15,959 bases of DNA, taken from the NCBI GenBank assembly GCA_964370605.1, contig CAYJJX010000034.1:1-15959 (forward strand), read 5' to 3'. Under the pieces are notes generated by a model. The model had not been told where the DNA came from and made no database searches. It was given only the letters and a program-made list of their open reading frames with translations. Source of the DNA: CAYJBH01 sp964370605. Lineage in GTDB: Bacteria; Bacillota; Clostridia; Oscillospirales; Ruminococcaceae. Within the stretch, counting starts at the first letter, position 1; each line of letters starts with the position of its first letter. Positions 1 to 6,683 of this stretch are shown here, one piece after another. The translations under genes were made by a program, and so were the position numbers.

Positions 1-216
1 GGCGCAGGTTATTTTGCTTTTGGTAGTGGTAGTGTGTTAACAAATAATGGAACAGCTACTGTAACAGGTGGCAATGGCGGCATCGGCGGCATCGGCGGTA
101 GCACCGGTGCAGGCGGCATCGGCGGCAACGGTTCTACCGCACATAACGGGACACTACAAGAAACAGTTGCTGCAACGGTAAACAATGGCGCAAACGGAAC
201 AAACGGCACACCTTAA
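1..216 (+). CDS. Gly-rich repetitive protein, C-terminal fragment
   Basis: An open frame runs from the first base of the window to a TAA at 214-216, giving the last 71 residues of a protein whose start lies upstream. The visible part is dominated by Gly-Gly-X units (GGNGGIGGIGG, GGIGGNG) with Thr, Asn and Ala, followed by a Thr/Asn/Gly tail ending NGTNGTP. No LPXTG motif, membrane segment or charged tail is seen, so cell-wall sorting is not supported. Such low-complexity Gly repeats are typical of secreted or surface proteins, but that is an inference from composition only. The opposite strand also gives a Pro-rich open frame here, an artefact of the GGC/GGT repeats. A hairpin terminator about 120 bases downstream fits the end of this gene. 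Confidence 0.6.
   Translation, partial: GAGYFAFGSGSVLTNNGTATVTGGNGGIGGIGGSTGAGGIGGNGSTAHNGTLQETVAATVNNGANGTNGTP
61..132 (+). repeat. GGC-ATC-GGC type short tandem codon repeats
   Basis: Inside the Gly-rich fragment the DNA repeats GGCGGCATC/GGCGGTAGC nine-base units encoding Gly-Gly-Ile or Gly-Gly-Ser. Several copies are exact or nearly so, which favours slippage and length variation between strains. Confidence 0.5.
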
Positions 217-337
217 CAAAAAAACAGCGGCACGCCCATAATATTATAAAACAGCATAGTGCGGTTTAATATGTGCGGCCGGTGGCAATTAATTGAATAA
301 TATACTAAAGTAGCTTAATAGAAACTAATAGTAAAAT

Positions 338-367
338 AAAGGCTCTCGATTATAGTCGGGAGCCTTT
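338..367 (+). terminator. Hairpin terminator after the Gly-rich gene
   Basis: The 12-bp stem AAAGGCTCTCGA / TCGGGAGCCTTT has one G-T wobble and a 6-base loop (TTATAG). The T run is short and interrupted (TTTGCCTTTC). Position and orientation fit termination of the gene ending at 216. Confidence 0.6.
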
Positions 368-505
368 GCCTTTCAAAAAAGGTCATGAGGCGTGATAAGA
401 GAGAAGGTAGGTTCGCTCAGAATTCAATCTGTAAAGCACCAGCACAGAGTGTGTTGGACAGCTGTTATACTAGGTTAATCTCAAATTCTATAAAAGCAGT
501 GGCAT

Positions 506-567
506 AAAACAAGGGTTGATTTAAAGCATTAGTCCTTGTTTTGCGTTCTTACGCTCGAACAGCAAAA
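506..567. other. Two overlapping, mutually exclusive hairpins
   Basis: Hairpin A pairs AAAACAAGG (506-514) with CCTTGTTTT (534-542). Hairpin B pairs TTTTGC plus GTTC (539-548) with GAAC and GCAAAA (557-567), with one bulged A. They share bases 539-542, so both cannot form fully at the same time. No gene follows directly, so an attenuator role is not supported; a small RNA or a chance arrangement is possible. Confidence 0.25.
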
Positions 568-702
568 TGTATATAACCTATTACTCAAAGTTGCATTGAA
601 AACTATTAGTTGAATTTATCTGCTTTTAACATGAATTTTTTTTATTTCAGGGGTTGAAATGAGGCTAAGTTTATGTTATTACATGCATCAGGGAAAATCA
701 CA

Positions 703-718
703 TGGGGCATTAGCGCAG
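703..718 (+). repeat. 16-bp copy of the tRNA-Ala 5' end
   Basis: TGGGGCATTAGCGCAG at 703-718 is identical to 15904-15919, the base before plus the first 15 bases of the tRNA-Ala gene near the end of the window. Similarity continues weakly just after it (AGCGCGCACCA here against AGCGCACCA in the tRNA), but no anticodon arm or T arm can be folded. There is no TATAAT at the spacing seen before the true tRNA. It is either a decayed tRNA fragment or one side of a direct repeat that flanks the catabolic genes. Confidence 0.5.
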
Positions 719-902
719 CCCGCCAGCGCGCACCATCGGTAAACCAGCCCTGAGGGCAAAGTAAATTACCGAAGCATAAAATCCTATCAAACCGCATAGA
801 TAAAGGATCCAAAAAAATTAGGGTATTAGCTAACCCGAGCACGCGACGGCACAAGTGTATATCTAAAACATTAACACCTGCAAAACTGAATAAACATTAC
901 TA

Positions 903-935
903 AGCAAAGGCTCTGACATACTCAGAGCCTTTGCT
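903..935. terminator. Strong symmetric hairpin between convergent transcripts
   Basis: The perfect 14-bp stem AGCAAAGGCTCTGA / TCAGAGCCTTTGCT has a 5-base loop (CATAC). It lies about 115 bases past the sulfatase stop codon on the minus strand and is the best candidate terminator for the leftward operon. The symmetric stem could also stop rightward transcripts. Its core matches the stem of the hairpin at 338-367. Confidence 0.6.
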
Positions 936-1051
936 GTAATTAATAAATTAATATTTAGCAAGTTAGTCAGATTTGTTCTTCAAGTAAAAACAAACTTTAA
1001 TTACGAGTTTATTGCCCAATTTTATAGTAAACACAACTCAATACTCACACT

Positions 1052-2524
1052 TCAAATATAGTCAACTAGGCCTAGACGTTTATATTGTTCGACTGGGCTG
1101 TCATTTTGTTTCATTAGTTTAACCATAAGTCGGGACATGCACTCCTTGATATCTTCATTTTCGATTGGATGTAGCTGTTTTGGATCAGCTTTCAGATCGA
1201 AAAGCAATGTTTCATCGGTATCATACTCTATAAAGCCCTTTTGCATAAGCTTTTGAGGCTTTGTCTTTAAAACAGGACAGTTTTTTGTGAACTTAAATGG
1301 TGGTTCTAACGTAGCGGTTTCAAGTTCGGCAGGCGAAAAGCGTGCGTGCATATGTGTCGGCATTAAGGTATAGTTATTCGCCGGCTCGCTATCTTCTGTT
1401 GCTCCTCTCATATACACATATCGACCGTCGGTACAGTTAACCTGTGCATTAAAAAGTCCAAAGAGCGCACCTTCCCTGCATCGGTCGCTGTCCAGTGGGA
1501 TTCCCTGCATATCTTTTGGGATATCAAGACTGAAAAAATCTAATATCGTTGGTGCAATGTCGATGGTTTGAACCAATTTATCGCTGCGCTCCCCCTGTTT
1601 TTTTGTTATCGGATTATACACAAAAAACGGTATGTTTGCAATTTCGTTGTAGTTTGCACAGACCCTTTTTCCCCATCTGCCATGCTCGGTCAAAAGAAAC
1701 CCGTGGTCGACGTTGACAATGAGCATCGTGTCTTCCCACATGTTATATTCATCCATCTTATCGAGGATTTTGCCGAGATAATCATCACACATGGTGACCA
1801 GTGCCTTGTAGTGCACCAGACAGTTTTCAATCTCTTCGTCCGTTTCTTTGACAGTAGCATAGTCCGGCCAGTTAAAATGCCTGCCGGTGTACTGCTTTTT
1901 CTGATACATATCTATATATTTTTGCGGTGCATGAAAAGGTTCGTGAGGGCTAAAGTTCTCCACCTGCAAAAACCAGTTGTCGGAGTGTGCATTGGTATCT
2001 AAAAACTCGCAGGCTGACTCAAATACCTTGTGAATAGGGTAATCCTCCTGTGTTTTGACATATTCCCTGTTGACCCAGTCCTGTGTGAAGAGTGGCATAC
2101 CATCTCTTCTGCTGATATGTTCCGGAATTTCGACACCTTCAACTACCGCTTTCCATGGATCGCCCTGTTGTCCCCTTATAAACTCCCAGCTTTTATACCG
2201 TGTGTGATAGGAGGCGCCCCCATCCTCAAAATAGTGAGCGTGGTCGGTTATCAGATGAGGATAGATACCGTTTTTTTTCAAAATTTCCGGCATGGAATCA
2301 TCAAACGGTTCAAGTGAGCCCCAAATCCTATGTAAAAAGTTATATCTACCCGTATGAAGCTCTCTTCGCGCCGGCATACAGGGCATACTGCCCATATAGC
2401 AGTTGTCGTAGACAACACTGTTTTTTGCCAGTCGATCAAAATTTGGTGTAATCATCTCTGTGTTGCCGTAAGGCTCGAGATAGTCCTTTCGTAGCGAGTC
2501 GAACATTACCATTATTGTTTTCAT
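1052..2524 (-). CDS. Cytoplasmic Cys-type sulfatase (alkaline-phosphatase superfamily)
   Basis: Predicted sulfate-ester hydrolase of 490 residues, a normal length for the family. The N-terminus MKTIMVMFDSLRKDYL carries the metal-binding Asp9. The sulfatase signature is C49-M-P51-A-R53 followed by ELHTGR, where Cys49 would be converted to formylglycine. Other metal or catalytic positions are His194 (SPHEPFH), Asp273-His274 (NVDHGF) and Lys286 (RWGK). There is no signal peptide or membrane segment, so it should act in the cytoplasm on an imported substrate. It is the last gene of the leftward operon, 59 bases after tctA, with AAGGAG before the ATG. A formylglycine-generating maturase is required and is not in the window. 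Phosphonate monoester hydrolases share this fold and motif, so a phosphoester substrate is the main alternative. Confidence 0.88.
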   Translation of the reverse strand: MKTIMVMFDSLRKDYLEPYGNTEMITPNFDRLAKNSVVYDNCYMGSMPCMPARRELHTGRYNFLHRIWGSLEPFDDSMPEILKKNGIYPHLITDHAHYFEDGGASYHTRYKSWEFIRGQQGDPWKAVVEGVEIPEHISRRDGMPLFTQDWVNREYVKTQEDYPIHKVFESACEFLDTNAHSDNWFLQVENFSPHEPFHAPQKYIDMYQKKQYTGRHFNWPDYATVKETDEEIENCLVHYKALVTMCDDYLGKILDKMDEYNMWEDTMLIVNVDHGFLLTEHGRWGKRVCANYNEIANIPFFVYNPITKKQGERSDKLVQTIDIAPTILDFFSLDIPKDMQGIPLDSDRCREGALFGLFNAQVNCTDGRYVYMRGATEDSEPANNYTLMPTHMHARFSPAELETATLEPPFKFTKNCPVLKTKPQKLMQKGFIEYDTDETLLFDLKADPKQLHPIENEDIKECMSRLMVKLMKQNDSPVEQYKRLGLVDYI

Positions 2525-2583
2525 AACATCTCCTTATATCTAAATTAACGACTGCCAAGTGGTATCGGCAGCCGTTATAGTTA

Positions 2584-4089
2584 TTATTTTGTCGTTTTTG
2601 TAGCATTTTTCTTTTCTTTTCTTTTATCAAGAACAATCATAATGATTGGCATAAGTATAGCCAAGATGAAGAACGCCGTTCCGATCGACAGTTGTGTCAT
2701 TGACTCACCAAAAGAGCCATAATACCCGATAGCTCTCCGCATGTTGTCCTCAACGATGCCACCTAAAACGAATGCTAAAATAAAAGGAGAAAGCGGAAAC
2801 CGGTTTTTTTCCAATATATAGCCTATAACGGCAAATAGCAGAAGATACATCAAGTCAAACATGCTGTTATTGATGCTGATGACACCGATTGCACAGAATA
2901 CAGCCACCACAGGGAAAAGAATATATTTTGGTATTGTGATGATTTTTGCCATAAATCTGATTGTCGAGATTTGATACATAAACATCAGTATGTTAGCCAC
3001 GAACACTATAAAGATTATAGAGCGAAAGAGCACAGGTTGTTGCATACTCAATAACGGCCCGGGTGTCAACCCTTGTAGTGCTATAGCACCCATTATAATT
3101 GCTGTTACCGTATCTCCCGGCACGCCTAAAGCAAGCATCGGAACAAGTGCACCGCCGGTGGTGGCATTATTTGCACTTTCGCAGGAGTAAATTCCCGGCT
3201 CGTGTCCGGTACCAAACAACTCGGGATTTTTAGAGCTGCGTTTTGTCTGCTCGTAGGAAATTAATCCTGCCGCACCGCCACCCATACCGGGTAAAATTCC
3301 AATAGCGGTACCAAGAAAGCTACACTTTAGCATGGTAAGTAGATTGTTTTTTATTGACTCTAGCTTAGGTAGGAAAAACAGTTTTTTCTCTACTGGTGCA
3401 GGTTTTGTTGGATCGGCTATGTTTCCTAAAGAGTGAATAATCTCCGGCAGTGCAAAAACGCCTATAATAACCACCACAAGATCAAATCCGTTGTCCAATT
3501 CCGGAAACCCGAGTGTATACCTCGATGCCACGCCATCTACCGGACTCATTCCTACTGTCTTTAACAGCAGACCTATTAACATAGCGATAAATGCCTTTAG
3601 TCTTCTGCCGGTCATCATGCTACAAACCAGCGAGAGCGATAATACCGCAGTTCCGAAGTATTCCCACGGACCAAACTGAATTGCAAGGTCGGCAAGAGGC
3701 GGCGCCAACAACAAAAGGACTATGGCACTAAATATTCCACCAAAAAATGATGCGAATGCTCCGATGGAAAGCGCCTTGGTGGACTCACCTTTTTGGGTCA
3801 TAGGATAACCGTCAAAGGTGGTCGCCACCGAAGCGGCTGTTCCAGGTATTTTAAGTAAAATGGAAGATATCAACCCTCCCGAAACACTTCCCATATATAT
3901 ACCCATTATCAGGCACATAGATGGTATGACATCCAAGGTGAATGTGATAGGCAGGACTAACGCTACGGCTATTGGGCCATTTAGCCCGGGAATGCAACCG
4001 AAAACATTTCCGGCTATTACTCCAAGTAAAATCAATAGAAGGTTTACCGGAGTAATTACACTAATAATAATTTCTACAAATTCTCCCAT
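2584..4089 (-). CDS. tctA: TctA-family large membrane subunit of a tripartite tricarboxylate-type transporter
   Basis: Large integral-membrane subunit (501 residues, normal for TctA) of a TTT system, which uses an ion gradient to import carboxylates delivered by a binding protein. Near the N-terminus it has GCIPGLNGPIAVALVLP, the family's glycine/proline-rich loop. It then shows MGSVSGGLISSILLKIPGTA followed by ASVATTFDGYPM, which is highly characteristic of TctA. Many hydrophobic helices follow, with a second GILPGMGGG loop in the middle and a Lys-rich cytoplasmic tail. A purine-rich GGGGGGAG ribosome site precedes the ATG at 4089. It lies 8 bases after tctB and upstream of the sulfatase, all on the minus strand. 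The substrate cannot be predicted beyond an organic acid. Confidence 0.93.
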   Translation of the reverse strand: MGEFVEIIISVITPVNLLLILLGVIAGNVFGCIPGLNGPIAVALVLPITFTLDVIPSMCLIMGIYMGSVSGGLISSILLKIPGTAASVATTFDGYPMTQKGESTKALSIGAFASFFGGIFSAIVLLLLAPPLADLAIQFGPWEYFGTAVLSLSLVCSMMTGRRLKAFIAMLIGLLLKTVGMSPVDGVASRYTLGFPELDNGFDLVVVIIGVFALPEIIHSLGNIADPTKPAPVEKKLFFLPKLESIKNNLLTMLKCSFLGTAIGILPGMGGGAAGLISYEQTKRSSKNPELFGTGHEPGIYSCESANNATTGGALVPMLALGVPGDTVTAIIMGAIALQGLTPGPLLSMQQPVLFRSIIFIVFVANILMFMYQISTIRFMAKIITIPKYILFPVVAVFCAIGVISINNSMFDLMYLLLFAVIGYILEKNRFPLSPFILAFVLGGIVEDNMRRAIGYYGSFGESMTQLSIGTAFFILAILMPIIMIVLDKRKEKKNATKTTK

Positions 4090-4097
4090 GCTCCCCC

Positions 4098-4577
4098 CTA
4101 TATTCCTAATATTCCGCTTGGTAGTATTACATTAAAATAGTTTACAAAAATATAATATAAAGCGAAAACCATTGAGGTGGAAATAACTGTACTTATAACT
4201 AATCTTTTCACTGACATGAATTTGCCATGCTGGAGCTTGTACAAAAACGGTATAGCTATCGCAAGAAAGATGCTACTGCTTAGAAAAAAGCCAAGAGTGG
4301 TCATCACAAGGGTGTATCCGATGAACAACAGGAAAAACACTAGTCTTCTGCCCTTGAAAAAGTCTATAAATGCAAAGGGTTTTTCCCTCTCCTCTTTGTC
4401 TCGTAGTATAATGACCACTCGCACGGCTAAGGTTACCAACAGTAGGATAATAATTATTCTCGGGAATAGTGCGGCCCCTCCGGTCTGATCAATTATACTT
4501 TCTGGAAAGGTAGCGGAATTAATAAACAAAACAACTGCTATTACTGCTACAACTCCCGAAAAAATTACTTCTCCCAT
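4098..4577 (-). CDS. tctB: TctB-family small membrane subunit of the TTT transporter
   Basis: Small membrane subunit of 159 residues, within the usual TctB range, with about four hydrophobic segments (for example VVAVIAVVLFI near the start and a C-terminal helix STSMVFALYYIFV). I chose the ATG at 4577 (MGEVIFSG) because AAAGGAGA lies directly in front of it. The open frame extends 8 codons further to a TTG inside the tctC end, which has no ribosome site. TctB sequences are poorly conserved, so the assignment rests on size, topology and its place between tctC and tctA. It starts 10 bases after the tctC stop, consistent with one transcript. Confidence 0.88.
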   Translation of the reverse strand: MGEVIFSGVVAVIAVVLFINSATFPESIIDQTGGAALFPRIIIILLLVTLAVRVVIILRDKEEREKPFAFIDFFKGRRLVFFLLFIGYTLVMTTLGFFLSSSIFLAIAIPFLYKLQHGKFMSVKRLVISTVISTSMVFALYYIFVNYFNVILPSGILGI

Positions 4578-4587
4578 ATCTCTCCTT

Positions 4588-5634
4588 TTATTCTGCAACA
4601 ATCATCTGGGCTGCTTCTCCAAATGCGGCATAGTTTGCAGCAAGTGCCTCTATATACACGTCTGTTTCTGTGTGCTTTGGAGCAAAGCTAATCTTTTCAA
4701 GCTCTGCGATACACTCCGGATCTGCCGCCGCTTGTGCAATAAGATTATTGATATAGGCAATAGCCTCGGCAGGAGTGCCGCTCGGTGCCCACATACCAAA
4801 GTCCTGTTTCAGGTAATCGTAGTTTTCAAAACCAAGGTCGGCAAATGTAGGAATGTCCTCATAACCTACAATAGGCTCAGAGCCGATAATTGCAAGACAA
4901 CGGAAGTCTCCACTGTCGATATACTGTCTTAAAGAACCAAAGCCGTCGATATAGCTGTCAATTCTTCCACCAAGTAGCTCAGGTGCTTTAGATCCGCCTG
5001 CAAGGTCAACTTTATTAAACTCAACGCCTTTTTCGGTCTCGATCTGCAAAACGCCAAACAGCGGAAGTGTTCCGGTAACCGAACCCATTCTGATCTCTCC
5101 CGGTGCGGCCTCGGCTGCGGCTACAAGGTCGTCCATCGTTTCGTATGGTGAATTTGCGCTCACAACTACCGCCATCGTCGAGTCAAGATAGTAACCGATA
5201 GGCGCGGCATCTTCATATGTAAAGTCAGCAAGACCAAGGGCGTGTTGCATTATAAATCCGGAAGAGTGTAACATCACTGTGTGTCCGTCCGGCTCGGATT
5301 CCATGCCCTGAGTTATTCCTGTTCTTCCGCCGGAGCCTGTAATGTTAATGACTTCAATAGGTTGTGCACTATACTTTGACATATACTGCGCTATTATTCG
5401 TGAAGGTATATCAGAGTTTCCGCCTGCTTCGTAAGGAACGATAAACTGAATTGGCTTTGTGGGTTCCCACGAACCAACCTCTTCTGCAGCGTCTTCTGTT
5501 GATTCGGATGCCGGAGTTGCTTCACTGGTTGTTGGCTCTTCTGTCGGCGTCTCACTCGCAACAGGTGCAGACTGACAAGCAGTTCCAAACAGCATAAATG
5601 CTGTTAATGCTATGGCTAATAATCTTTTTTTCAT
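4588..5634 (-). CDS. tctC: TctC/Bug-family solute-binding lipoprotein of the TTT transporter
   Basis: Extracellular binding protein of 348 residues. The N-terminus MKKRLLAIALTAFMLFGTAC is a lipoprotein signal peptide with the lipobox cysteine at residue 20, so the protein should be anchored outside the membrane as expected in Gram-positives. A Thr/Ser/Glu/Pro-rich linker (about residues 21-50) follows. The binding domain then starts with PIQFIVPYEAGGNSDIPSR, the Bug signature whose Gly-Gly loop and Asp normally grip the ligand carboxylate, and continues with GSGGRTGITQG and PDGHTVM. The start at 5634 is set by GAGGAG at 5640-5645 and the signal peptide; the frame stays open 75 codons upstream through promoter sequence, which is not coding. 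It is the first gene of the leftward operon. The ligand is inferred only to be a carboxylate. Confidence 0.94.
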   Translation of the reverse strand: MKKRLLAIALTAFMLFGTACQSAPVASETPTEEPTTSEATPASESTEDAAEEVGSWEPTKPIQFIVPYEAGGNSDIPSRIIAQYMSKYSAQPIEVINITGSGGRTGITQGMESEPDGHTVMLHSSGFIMQHALGLADFTYEDAAPIGYYLDSTMAVVVSANSPYETMDDLVAAAEAAPGEIRMGSVTGTLPLFGVLQIETEKGVEFNKVDLAGGSKAPELLGGRIDSYIDGFGSLRQYIDSGDFRCLAIIGSEPIVGYEDIPTFADLGFENYDYLKQDFGMWAPSGTPAEAIAYINNLIAQAAADPECIAELEKISFAPKHTETDVYIEALAANYAAFGEAAQMIVAE

Positions 5635-5639
5635 AAATT

Positions 5640-5645
5640 CTCCTC
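5640..5645 (-). promoter_or_regulatory. Ribosome binding site that sets the tctC start
   Basis: GAGGAG on the minus strand lies just before the ATG at 5634. It decides against the in-frame upstream start, which would add 75 residues without a signal peptide at the N-terminus. Confidence 0.8.
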
Positions 5646-5657
5646 TAGTTATAATGT

Positions 5658-5672
5658 GATAAGATGACTTAC
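5658..5672. promoter_or_regulatory. Candidate GntR operator, transporter side
   Basis: GATAAGATGACTTAC contains the dyad TAAG-4-CTTA and matches the sequence at 5850-5864 in 13 of 15 positions. It sits just downstream of the predicted -10 of the tctC promoter and 23 bases before the tctC start codon, where a bound repressor would block transcription. The link to the adjacent GntR regulator is an inference. Confidence 0.5.
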
Positions 5673-5685
5673 GTCTTACAAGCGT

Positions 5686-5714
5686 AGTATGACATACTTC
5701 ATTTAAAATGTAAA
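5686..5714 (-). promoter_or_regulatory. Predicted sigma-A promoter of the tctC-tctB-tctA-sulfatase operon
   Basis: On the minus strand TTTACA (5714-5709) is followed, after exactly 17 bases, by CATACT (5691-5686). The -35 is good and the -10 is weak (4 of 6). The site lies about 50 bases upstream of tctC and directly precedes a candidate operator. Confidence 0.45.
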
Positions 5715-5814
5715 GATAAAATTTGCAGTTTTTAACAAAATTGTTGCAATGCACAAATGTGGGTGTAATTTTTTGTGTGGATTGCTGTATTTTCAAATTT
5801 GTTATAAAAAACAC

Positions 5815-5843
5815 TTTACATTCATCAATATTATTATTACAAT
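5815..5843 (+). promoter_or_regulatory. Predicted sigma-A promoter of the GntR gene and rightward operon
   Basis: TTTACA (5815-5820) and TACAAT (5838-5843) are separated by 17 bases, each matching the consensus in 5 of 6 positions. The expected start of transcription, near 5850, falls on the candidate operator. Confidence 0.6.
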
Positions 5844-5849
5844 TATGAT

Positions 5850-5864
5850 GATAAGACAACTTAC
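5850..5864. promoter_or_regulatory. Candidate GntR operator, regulator side
   Basis: GATAAGACAACTTAC contains the dyad TAAG-4-CTTA and is the second copy of the element at 5658-5672, in the same orientation 192 bases away. It covers the predicted transcription start of the GntR gene, which suggests autoregulation. Confidence 0.5.
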
Positions 5865-5915
5865 TACATTAATTGTTTTAGCAGATAAAATGACACCTAA
5901 AAGGACATAGCATAA

Positions 5916-6611
5916 ATGATACAACGTGAAAACGTCAGTGAACTAATAGTAAAATCGGTTATTGAAAAAATTCGCACAAAACAATTACTACCCGGTGATA
6001 AACTTCCGAACGAAAAGGATATGTCAGAGGAGTACGGTGTGTCACGAATATCTCTGCGTGAAGCGTTGCGTTATCTATCGGCAAAGGGGCTTATCGTGAC
6101 ACGACATGGCGAGGGATCGTTTATTAATACTTATGACCCATCGCTTGTAGCCGATACTTTATATACATACTCGCTTTTGACCACCGAACCGGTTTTAGAG
6201 ATGCTTGAACTAAGAAAAATTATGGAGGCGCAGGCGTGTAGATTGTGCGCACAAAATGCCAGCGATGAAGAAATTGCACAAATTATCGAATATAAAAACA
6301 AAAGAGAAGCAGAATGTCAAAACAATAATAACCCAACCGAAAAATTTAAGTATGACAGACTTTTTCACCTTGCAATCGCAAAAGGATCTCACAATGAAAT
6401 TTTTGAAAAGTTTATTGAAACCATCCACCTAACCATCGAAATTCACCAGCTTGAATACACGAAGACAACAGAAAACATTAAACACACAACAAATTATCAT
6501 AACAAGATTTCCGAGGCCTTGACGGCACGAAATGCTGAACTTGCCGGACAGATGATGTATGAACACATCGATCAAATCAAGAAAACATTTGGCGAATGTA
6601 AAAACCAATAG
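5916..6611 (+). CDS. GntR/FadR-family transcriptional regulator with FCD domain
   Basis: A DNA-binding repressor or activator of 231 residues, typical for the FadR (FCD) subfamily. The N-terminal winged helix covers about residues 8-72, with the hallmark PGDKLPNEKDMSEEYGVSR, LREALRYLSAKGLI and the wing RHGEGSFI. The C-terminal helical FCD ligand domain retains the usual metal-binding set: Asp147 and His151 (YDRLFHLAI), His195 (NYHNKI) and His217 (MYEHIDQI). FCD domains often bind organic acids. It is divergent from the transporter operon and first in the rightward operon, and probably senses the pathway substrate or an intermediate through the paired operators between the two units. AAGGA lies 10 bases before the ATG. 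Confidence 0.93.
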   Translation: MIQRENVSELIVKSVIEKIRTKQLLPGDKLPNEKDMSEEYGVSRISLREALRYLSAKGLIVTRHGEGSFINTYDPSLVADTLYTYSLLTTEPVLEMLELRKIMEAQACRLCAQNASDEEIAQIIEYKNKREAECQNNNNPTEKFKYDRLFHLAIAKGSHNEIFEKFIETIHLTIEIHQLEYTKTTENIKHTTNYHNKISEALTARNAELAGQMMYEHIDQIKKTFGECKNQ

Positions 6612-6618
6612 ATATTTA

Positions 6619-6639
6619 TGGGGGTAGTAGTTACCCCCA
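6619..6639. other. GC-rich hairpin between regulator and catabolic genes
   Basis: The perfect 8-bp stem TGGGGGTA / TACCCCCA has a 5-base loop, 7 bases after the GntR stop. It is followed by an A-rich tract (ATAAAAAAAAA), not a T run, so it is not a classical terminator on the plus strand. It may mark an mRNA processing or stability point that lets regulator and enzyme levels differ. Confidence 0.4.
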
Positions 6640-6673
6640 AATAAAAAAAAATGAGGTCTGATGACCTTATGTC

Positions 6674-6678
6674 GGAGG
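6674..6678 (+). promoter_or_regulatory. Ribosome binding site that sets the UroD-like start
   Basis: GGAGG lies 5 bases before the ATG at 6684. The frame also has ATGs at 6651 and 6669, but neither has a ribosome site; the 6651 ATG follows an A run. Confidence 0.75.
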
Positions 6679-6683
6679 AGCAT

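Larger units (their letters stand above)
217..1051. other. Long intergenic region without a supportable gene
   Basis: This stretch of about 835 bases separates the Gly-rich gene from the convergent end of the sulfatase operon. I see two hairpin terminators with nearly the same stem (338-367 and 903-935), a pair of overlapping hairpins near 506-567, and a 16-bp fragment matching the 5' end of tRNA-Ala at 703-718. A 70-codon open frame on the minus strand (642-854) has no convincing ribosome binding site or recognisable protein features and crosses the tRNA-like fragment, so I do not call it. The region may hold a small RNA or gene remnants, but I cannot identify one. Confidence 0.5.

Noticed and set aside
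61..132. CRISPR array
   Set aside because: The repeats are short in-frame codon units with no spacers.
9..209. Pro-rich minus-strand frame opposite the Gly-rich fragment
   Set aside because: It is a mirror of the GGC/GGT repeats; the plus frame is open from the window edge and ends before a terminator.
642..854. 70-codon minus-strand open frame in the long intergenic region
   Set aside because: It has no clear ribosome binding site and no recognisable protein features, and it runs through the tRNA-like fragment.
5635..5859. Upstream extension of tctC by 75 codons
   Set aside because: It would bury the lipoprotein signal peptide and cover the promoter and operator; the ribosome site at 5640-5645 supports the start at 5634.
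6619..6639. Rho-independent terminator after the GntR gene
   Set aside because: The stem is followed by A residues on the plus strand and by a mixed sequence on the minus strand, so no U run would form in either transcript.
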